Part shown: positions 43,701 through 48,944 of the stretch, piece after piece | Layout: the number at the start of each line of letters is the position of its first letter | Numbering within the stretch: the stretch's first letter is position 1 | Assembly (NCBI GenBank): GCA_018780435.1 | Contig: JADMJS010000170.1 | Span: 1-48,944 of the forward strand | Reading direction: 5' to 3' | From: Myxococcales bacterium | GTDB taxonomy: Bacteria > Myxococcota_A > UBA9042 > GCA-2863065 | DNA: 48,944 bases | The notes under the pieces: generated by a model | Seen by the model: only the letters and a program-made list of their open reading frames with translations | Database searches by the model: none | Told to the model about the DNA's origin: nothing | Position numbers and translations under genes: made by a program

Positions 43701-45185
43701 TCAGCCTCGTGGAGGCAACGACGCCGGAGCGAGCGGCATCCGAAGCTGCTGGCGCAGGGCCCTATAGTCGATCTTGGCGTTGTGGCGCCGGTCGGTGGGA
43801 ATGCGCTTCACCGTGATCACCCGGCGGATGGCGGGGTGAACCCGCTCGAGGCCGTCGCTTGCCGCCACGCCTTCCACGACCAGCACGCCGTCGGCGCCGT
43901 CGAGTAAGAACGCCGCTTGGGTGGCGCCATGGGTGAGCCTCGCCGCGACTTCGATGGCCGTCGGGTAGACCCGCTCCCCTTCGATGACACACGCCTGCTC
44001 GACGCGCCCGAGTAGCCAGAGTTGGCCCTGATCATCGAGGCGGCAGGCGTCGCCCGTGCGGTGCCAGATTCGGCCGCTCTCGTCACGGACCTTGTGCTTC
44101 GCTTCGGCGGCCGGGTCGTCGAAGTAACGTTCGTTGACGTGGGCGCCGGCGACGAGGAGGTCGTCGTCATCGAGTCGAACTTGGATCGCCGGCACCGGCC
44201 GACCGACGAGCAGCCCGTGCCCCGCGGCGGACGTCGCTTCACTCGGCGCGACGTCGCGCTGCCCGGACGCGGCGCTGATCGGCTCCGCCTCGGTGGACCC
44301 GTAGACCACGACGGAGTCGCCATTCGGGAGCCACGGCGCGAGCCGGCGGTGAATGGACGGCAGGACCGGCGCGCCGCCCATGAACGCGCCACGCACCGAC
44401 TCGAACGGGCCGCCGTGGCGCTGGCCCGCGAGGACGAGCGCCTCAAAGAGCACGGGTGACGCCTCGATGGTGGTCACGCGATGACGCCGGATGGTCTCGG
44501 CAAGCGCGGCCGGCGCGATGTCGGCGACGCGCCGCGGCAGTGGCGGGAGCACGCACGTGGTCCCGGCCGCGAGCGAGTTCAGGACGAAGATCGGGAGCGC
44601 GGGCATGTCGACGTCGTCCGGCCGCAGCGCCAAGACCTCTTGCAAAGCGAGGTGTTGCGCGACGAGGAAGGCGTGAGAGCGGACGGCACCCTTGGGGGCG
44701 CCCGTCGAGCCGCTCGTGAACGTGAGCAGCGCGGGCGCCTCGCCGGCGACGGGCGCGGGGGCGCCGCTCTCGACCGGGATGAGGTCGACCATGGCGCCGG
44801 GCCGAAGGGCGAAGACGACTGGGATCCGCCGCAGGGGCGCCGAGATCCAGCGGAGCCAGGCGATGGACCGTGGGGCGACCAAGGCGTCGCACGCGGCGCG
44901 GCGGGCGGCGGCCTCGACGCCGGCGAATCCCATGCCGGGGTCGATGACGACGACCGTGACGCCGAGGTGGAGGGCACCGAGGAAGACGACGTAGAGGTCG
45001 AGGCTCATCGGCACGAATACGAGGAGCCGGCTCCCCGCCTTGAGGCCGCGGCGTTCTAGGAGTCGGGCGAACGCGCGGACGCGGCCGTAGAGCCCGCGAT
45101 AGTCGAGCGCGCGGGCGCCGTGAATGAGCGCGGCTTTGGTCGGGTGCTCGCGTGCGTGCCCTTCGAGGATGGAGACGAGGTTCAC
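43701..45185 (-). CDS. OleC-like adenylate-forming enzyme
   Basis: 494 aa acyl-adenylating enzyme. GTG 45185 (GGAAGG upstream) overlaps the stop of the GNAT gene (GTGA); the frame above it is a shadow. Motifs: VVVIDPGMG (compare VDPGID in OleC), P-loop TFTSGSTGAPKGAVRSH (about 155-170), YGSTEAEPIS (about 292-301), HRTGDACRLDDQGQLWLLGR and DRRHNAKIDY (about 463-472; the Lys is the C-domain catalytic position). The short N-terminus, DxPAxPIFxLNSLAAG segment and RHNAKI ending recall OleC beta-lactone synthetases and related enzymes, rather than typical CoA ligases. OleA, OleB and OleD are not in the window, so a hydrocarbon pathway cannot be claimed. It is the last gene of a three-gene set. Confidence 0.8.
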   Translation of the reverse strand: MNLVSILEGHAREHPTKAALIHGARALDYRGLYGRVRAFARLLERRGLKAGSRLLVFVPMSLDLYVVFLGALHLGVTVVVIDPGMGFAGVEAAARRAACDALVAPRSIAWLRWISAPLRRIPVVFALRPGAMVDLIPVESGAPAPVAGEAPALLTFTSGSTGAPKGAVRSHAFLVAQHLALQEVLALRPDDVDMPALPIFVLNSLAAGTTCVLPPLPRRVADIAPAALAETIRRHRVTTIEASPVLFEALVLAGQRHGGPFESVRGAFMGGAPVLPSIHRRLAPWLPNGDSVVVYGSTEAEPISAASGQRDVAPSEATSAAGHGLLVGRPVPAIQVRLDDDDLLVAGAHVNERYFDDPAAEAKHKVRDESGRIWHRTGDACRLDDQGQLWLLGRVEQACVIEGERVYPTAIEVAARLTHGATQAAFLLDGADGVLVVEGVAASDGLERVHPAIRRVITVKRIPTDRRHNAKIDYRALRQQLRMPLAPASLPPRG

Positions 45186-46114
45186 AGGGCCTTCCCGTAG
45201 ACCGCGTAGCGACGCACGACCGGGCAGCCCCCGACCGACGAGAGGCTCGTCGCCGCCCCATCGACGACCATCAGCGTGTGCGCCATGGCGATTAGGCCGA
45301 GGGAGAGCCCCACGTCGTGAGCCACGGCCGCCAGCGCGCCGCCGAGGCCGCTCCCCGCGTGCTCCGGCACCACGGCCAGCGTCTTCAGGCTGCCGAGGCC
45401 CTGCCCTTCGAGCGTGACGTAGACGAAGCCGCAGACGTCCCCGGTGGGGGACTCGGCCAGCCGGACGCCAGCGAAGGGTTCCAGGAGCGGCGCGGCGTTC
45501 CCAGCGGCGGGCGGTAGGCCGAGGACCAGCAAGAACTCCTCGAGGTCGATAGGCGCGAAGAGGTGGTTCTCGGGCGCTTTGAAGCTGCGATTGACCACCG
45601 AGAGAATGGCGGCGAGGTCCGAGGCGAGACCGGCGGGCCCCGCCATCGGGCGGAAGTGGTAACCCGCGGCTTCGGCGCGACGCCGCTTCGGCGCGAGACC
45701 GGCGCTCATGACGTCGAGCGACTCCGACAGCGTCGTCACGGACTCCACAAGAGGGGCATAACCGGCCGTCACGAGAGCGCCGGGGAGCCAAGGCGCGTTC
45801 CAGGGCTCGCCCGAGAGGCGCGGCAGTGCGTCCCAGCCGTCCGTGACCGCGCGAAAGGGATACCACGTGTGGCGCGAAATCGGCCCCTGCACCTCGACGG
45901 CGCCCTGCTCCCGTAGCCAGCGCTCGGCGTCTCCGAGGAGACCGGGGACCTCGTCGGGACTCTCCACGGCGAGGTCACCGACGGTCCCGACCGCCGGGAA
46001 GGCCGGGTGAATCGCGGCGACGAGCGACGTCCCGTCACGCTCGAAGCGGCGGAGGCGGCCGTAGCGGAGGAACGCGGCGTCGCGCGCGAGCTCGATGGGG
46101 GCGAGGGCGATCAT
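45182..46114 (-). CDS. GNAT-fold N-acyltransferase-like protein
   Basis: 310 aa from ATG 46114 (an ATG at 46153 overlaps the upstream gene and lacks a Shine-Dalgarno sequence). Residues about 20-150 resemble the N-terminal half of a tandem GNAT protein, with the RYGRLRRFERDG strand, the VQGPISRHTWYPFRAVTDGW segment and VESVTTLSES. The C-terminal half (about 165-305) has the FVYVTLEGQGLGSLKTLAVVPEHAGSGLGGALAA strand-loop-helix that binds acetyl- or acyl-CoA. The substrate is unknown; the context of an acyl-adenylating enzyme and a prenol-kinase-like protein suggests lipid modification. Its stop overlaps the start of the OleC-like gene. Confidence 0.7.
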   Translation of the reverse strand: MIALAPIELARDAAFLRYGRLRRFERDGTSLVAAIHPAFPAVGTVGDLAVESPDEVPGLLGDAERWLREQGAVEVQGPISRHTWYPFRAVTDGWDALPRLSGEPWNAPWLPGALVTAGYAPLVESVTTLSESLDVMSAGLAPKRRRAEAAGYHFRPMAGPAGLASDLAAILSVVNRSFKAPENHLFAPIDLEEFLLVLGLPPAAGNAAPLLEPFAGVRLAESPTGDVCGFVYVTLEGQGLGSLKTLAVVPEHAGSGLGGALAAVAHDVGLSLGLIAMAHTLMVVDGAATSLSSVGGCPVVRRYAVYGKAL

Positions 46115-46145
46115 GGCCCCATTCCGCGGGAGCCGCGACGGCCCG

Positions 46146-47462
46146 TCAACCATGGAGGTGCAGCGCCGCCCACACCGCGGACGGTGCAGTGCCCGAGAGG
46201 ACGCCCGCGAGCCGCGCGAGGCCCTTGGACTCGCCGTGCCTCAGCAGGACGCGAGCGACGACGGGCCCCAGGAGAGCGCCGGCGCCCACGACGATGGCGA
46301 TGACCGACGACGCGCCCCCGAGCGCATCGAGCGGCGATGGCAGAACGAGGCTCGGCACGAATGCGACGGCGGCCCCGAGCGGCGCGCCGACCCCTTCGAG
46401 CACCCACGAGTCGAAGCGGCTTCGGAGGAACCCCGCGAGCCCGGTCGCGGAGATGGCGGCGATGGCGCCGAGGAAGGGGACGAAGAGCGCCGGATGTGGC
46501 AGGTGAGCGTGCAGCAGAAGGAGCGCAAGGGGCACGAGGAAGGCCGGGACCACGATCCCGAGATCGCCTTCGGTGCCCGAGAGCGTGACGGGCCTCGAGG
46601 CGGTAAAGCCGGCGTACGGCACGAGGAAGGTGGCGAGCCACACGGGACCGCCGAGGCCCCACGCGAGGAAGCCGGCGACGAACGCGGCCATGAACCCGGT
46701 CGTGGTCAGCCGGGCCTGACGGAAGGTCATGATGAGGAGGGCAAAGACGAGCGTCGCCCCGAGCACCCACTCGCCCAGTCCGTCGCGGGTGGCGCCGAGG
46801 GTGCGGTCGAGCACGAGCCAGGTTGCATAAGGGACGAGCAGGTTGTCGATGCCACGCACCGAGATCCCTTCGACCGCCGTCGCGACCATGGACGTCAAGA
46901 GTGCGACGAGGAGCACTGTGGGGAGGTGGCCGTGGGAGACGAGGGAGAGCCCCACGATGACGACGCCGAAGGTGAGCCCGAAGAAGGTGAGCGAACCACC
47001 GAGGGAGCGGAAATCCTCGACCACGCGGTAACGCACGATCGCGTGACGACGCCCGACGACGGCGGCGCCCGTGTCGGCGAGCGCCATGACCATCATGGGC
47101 ACCATGTAGAAGAAGGGCCGCCCGTCCGCGAGGAGATAGGTGCCATAGACGGCGATCGGATAATACTGAGCGCCGCTGGTCTTCCGCGAGACGGCGTGGA
47201 CCGAGGGTAGCCACCCGAGCCACTTCGTGAGCACGAGCACGGCGACGAAGCCCACTGAGAGCGCGAGGACGCTCCAGTGCGTCGAAACCACCCACGGCAT
47301 CGACAGCACCACGACACCGGAGCCGAGGTGAGTCAGCTTGCGGGTGTACTCCACCTCGACGCGGCCCGTTCGATAGAGCACCTCCGCCACGGTGAAGAGC
47401 ACCGCGACGGGGACGGCTATCCACAGCGCCCCGAGCACTTCCCCCATGAAGGTTACTTGCAC
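46146..47462 (-). CDS. Phytol/dolichol-kinase-like protein with DUF92-like second half
   Basis: 438 aa, about a dozen membrane spans. First half (about 1-230): CTP-dependent prenol kinase-like, with the conserved RKLTHLGSGV near residue 40, MALADTGAAVVGRRHA near 127 and VEGISVRGIDNLLVPY near 200, as in dolichol kinase and plant phytol kinase VTE5. Second half (about 235-438): begins like DUF92/TMEM19, the family of phytyl-phosphate kinase VTE6 (ARLTTTGFMAAFVAGFLAWGLGG near 249), but later DUF92 motifs are not clear. If both halves work, the protein would convert a free prenol to its diphosphate in two steps. The substrate is not known. Start GTG 47462 or ATG 47447; neither has a good Shine-Dalgarno sequence. 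Confidence 0.78.
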   Translation of the reverse strand: MQVTFMGEVLGALWIAVPVAVLFTVAEVLYRTGRVEVEYTRKLTHLGSGVVVLSMPWVVSTHWSVLALSVGFVAVLVLTKWLGWLPSVHAVSRKTSGAQYYPIAVYGTYLLADGRPFFYMVPMMVMALADTGAAVVGRRHAIVRYRVVEDFRSLGGSLTFFGLTFGVVIVGLSLVSHGHLPTVLLVALLTSMVATAVEGISVRGIDNLLVPYATWLVLDRTLGATRDGLGEWVLGATLVFALLIMTFRQARLTTTGFMAAFVAGFLAWGLGGPVWLATFLVPYAGFTASRPVTLSGTEGDLGIVVPAFLVPLALLLLHAHLPHPALFVPFLGAIAAISATGLAGFLRSRFDSWVLEGVGAPLGAAVAFVPSLVLPSPLDALGGASSVIAIVVGAGALLGPVVARVLLRHGESKGLARLAGVLSGTAPSAVWAALHLHG

Positions 47463-47510
47463 GGCGCCAGTGTGGCTGTGGACGGAGCTTTTGAGAAGGA
47501 GGCCCCGGGA

Positions 47511-48812
47511 TCAGTCGGCGAGGCGACCGAACTCGGCGAAGAGCTCGCCGGCGAGGTATTTCGTGAAGGGGCGATCGGACAGCGACCGCTCGCGGAGCGC
47601 GCTGTTCAAAGGCTCGCCGGCGCCGTCATCCACGGCAGACGGACGAGACAGATTCATCTGCATGCGCCTTACTTCACCCTGGAAGACCCCGATGAAGACG
47701 ATGTCGCCATCGTCGACGGACTCGACGACGGCCGCCATCGTGAACCAGTCGTCGGCCCGACCGTCGGCGTCGCGATCGAAGGTGTTGGCGAAGAAGACCA
47801 AGTCACCCGGACGAGGAGTGCCGGCCGCCCCGAAGACGCGCCCCTGGGCGGCGAGCTGCTCCCGCACGCTGCGGATATAGGTCTCGCCGCTGTCTCCCGA
47901 CGCGAGCGCCAAATCAGCGGCGCTCAGGAGGTGCGCGAGGAAACGCGCTTCGTCGAAAGGCGTGCGCACGCCTACGAGGCGCTGTGCGGCCGCCAGGACT
48001 TCCCCGGAGACGGTCCCGTCGCCGAGGCCGGCGACTCTGGAGGTCGAGACGGCGGCTGGAGCCGACGCGCGCGGCGCCGCGGGTCGAGGACGGCTGTCGC
48101 GAGTGGGGGCGTTCGGGCGCCGGTCGTCGTCTTTCACGGCTTTGGACGAGTCGGGCTGGCGCTCCGGGGCGACGGCCGCGGTCTCGTCGACTTGAAAGTC
48201 GGGCGCGACGAAGGCCGGATCGAAGTCCGGTACCGTCTCCGTGGTGTCTTGCGCGGCGACCGGCTCCGTCACGGCGTCGCCGGCGCCGGGATCGCCGAGC
48301 CCGCGGTCGCTGGTGGCCTTCGGAGCACGCGGTCGCTCGGGGGCGAGCCCGATGATGACGCCGCCGTCGGCGCCGTCGGACTCGGGGGCCTGCCCCGTGA
48401 ATCCAAGTCCACCGACCTCTTCGATTCGAGCGGTCCCCGCGCCGCGGCTGCCATCAGCGCGGGTCGCTTCGGCGTCCGCGACGTCGCGCGTCATAGACGA
48501 GCGGTCCGCTCGAGAAGCGGATTCGCCCGCTCGGAGGGGCCGTGCCCCGGGGCTGGCAACCTGTTCGCCGTAGGCCACGTTGCCGCCGGTCGCCGTGGGC
48601 GCGGCAGGCGTGAGAGCCGGGTAGTAGGGGTTGCGATCGGCCAGGAGCGGATGCGAAAAGCCCTGCGACAGTGGGCTCGGCTGGGTGACCGACTTCTGGA
48701 ACTGAGCACAGCCGGTCGTGAGCGCGGCGGCGCCGCCGATCAGCGCAACGCGCCATCCGGCTGCCGACAAGGACCGACGGGAGACTCGGGACATCTTCAA
48801 CATCGACTTCAT
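47511..48812 (-). CDS. Lipoprotein with degenerate NlpC/P60-like domain
   Basis: 433 aa. Signal with lipobox TTGC (Cys35); a disordered, acidic, Pro/Ala-rich region (about 40-265); and a C-terminal domain (about 270-425) that follows the NlpC/P60 pattern: VLAAAQRLVGVRTPFDEARFLAHLLSAA, then GTPRPGDLVFFANTFDRDADGR, then DWFTMAAVVESVDDGDIVFIGV. In active NlpC/P60 peptidases the first segment has the nucleophile Cys (DCSGF) and the third the base His (xHVGIV). Here they are replaced by Glu/Ala and Met/Ala, so the domain is probably catalytically dead and may only bind cell wall. AGGAAG stands 3 nt before ATG 48812; ATG 48803 is an alternative. Confidence 0.68.
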   Translation of the reverse strand: MKSMLKMSRVSRRSLSAAGWRVALIGGAAALTTGCAQFQKSVTQPSPLSQGFSHPLLADRNPYYPALTPAAPTATGGNVAYGEQVASPGARPLRAGESASRADRSSMTRDVADAEATRADGSRGAGTARIEEVGGLGFTGQAPESDGADGGVIIGLAPERPRAPKATSDRGLGDPGAGDAVTEPVAAQDTTETVPDFDPAFVAPDFQVDETAAVAPERQPDSSKAVKDDDRRPNAPTRDSRPRPAAPRASAPAAVSTSRVAGLGDGTVSGEVLAAAQRLVGVRTPFDEARFLAHLLSAADLALASGDSGETYIRSVREQLAAQGRVFGAAGTPRPGDLVFFANTFDRDADGRADDWFTMAAVVESVDDGDIVFIGVFQGEVRRMQMNLSRPSAVDDGAGEPLNSALRERSLSDRPFTKYLAGELFAEFGRLAD

Positions 48813-48886
48813 CTACTTCCTCACTTCGCGGCCTGTCGGCACGGGAGACGCCATGGACGCGCCTCGATGAGCCGAATTCAGCGCCG

Positions 48887-48907
48887 CTACGGGGCGATGC
48901 GCCGTAG
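48887..48907. repeat. Inverted repeat near the window end
   Basis: CTACGG...CCGTAG arms with an inner CG/CG pair and a 2-nt bulge, about 75 bp upstream of the NlpC/P60-like gene start. No other gene is visible in 48813-48944. Confidence 0.25.
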
Positions 48908-48944
48908 GGAGCAAAGAAACTAGCGGTTCCAACGGGTTCGCGCA

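Noticed and set aside
43701..45866. Long frame giving a 721-aa adenylating enzyme
   Set aside because: The first 227 residues are the shadow of the GNAT gene; GTG 45185 with GTGA overlap is the natural start.
47277..48923. 548-aa plus-strand frame at the window end
   Set aside because: Covers two minus-strand genes with signal peptide or membrane features; no independent evidence.

Overview
This window looks like a chromosomal segment of a high-GC Myxococcota (former Deltaproteobacteria). No single marker proves this. The inference rests on strong G/C bias at third codon positions, a lipoprotein with Myxococcus-type Cys-rich repeats and LamG domains, a membrane protein with an MXAN_5187-type C-terminal domain, an outer-membrane protein resembling the TIGR04551 family, a Hanks kinase with a zinc-ribbon N-terminus, many lipoproteins, and a near-consensus sigma-54 promoter. 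I saw no rRNA, tRNA, CRISPR array, insertion sequence, prophage or integrase. Most genes are on the minus strand.

Layout. 0-5.4 kb (-): Cys-rich/LamG surface lipoprotein, aspartate kinase LysC, HupE/UreJ permease. 5.4-11 kb (-): one large polypeptide joining VKOR, DsbA-like, sulfatase-modifying-factor-like and TlpA-like domains; a small secreted protein; a GH13 glycosidase lipoprotein. 11-17.2 kb: ribosomal protein S1 (-) divergent from an isocitrate/isopropylmalate-family dehydrogenase (+), then an MXAN_5187-type membrane protein (-) divergent from a sigma region 4-like regulator (+). 17.4-19.8 kb (-): a lipoprotein with a clan CD-like His/Cys pair behind a sigma-54 promoter, and a small acidic protein. 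19.8-25 kb (-): a putative sulfur cluster of DASS/SLC13 anion symporter, TauT/SsuA-type ABC importer and cysteine synthase. 25-28.3 kb (-): MltG, RuvX/YqgF, outer-membrane protein. 28.4-33 kb (-): three tightly overlapping genes encoding a free-standing LeuA-regulatory-like domain, a secreted alpha/beta hydrolase that probably starts at CTG, and a STAND ATPase-TPR-winged-helix regulator.

33-35.5 kb (+): DUF4874/DUF4832 protein, then a GNAT acetyltransferase overlapping a GGQ release-factor-like protein. 35.5-38 kb (-): small lipoprotein coupled to a long-chain acyl-CoA ligase. 38.1-39.9 kb (+): Ser/Thr kinase. 40.1-43.7 kb (-): FitAB/VapBC-type toxin-antitoxin pair with its own promoter, followed closely by an OmpA-family lipoprotein and an ABC-F ATPase. 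43.7-47.5 kb (-): a tight three-gene set of phytol/dolichol-kinase-like membrane protein with a DUF92-like second half, GNAT-fold protein, and OleC-like adenylating enzyme. 47.5-48.8 kb (-): lipoprotein with an NlpC/P60-like domain that has apparently lost its catalytic residues.

The most unusual items are the four-module thiol-redox protein, the prenol-kinase-like/OleC-like/GNAT cluster, the clan CD-like lipoprotein under sigma-54 control, and the coupled LeuA-like/hydrolase/STAND operon. Start codons were often moved downstream (or upstream) of the longest reading frame on the basis of Shine-Dalgarno spacing, lipoboxes or gene overlaps; each entry says so.
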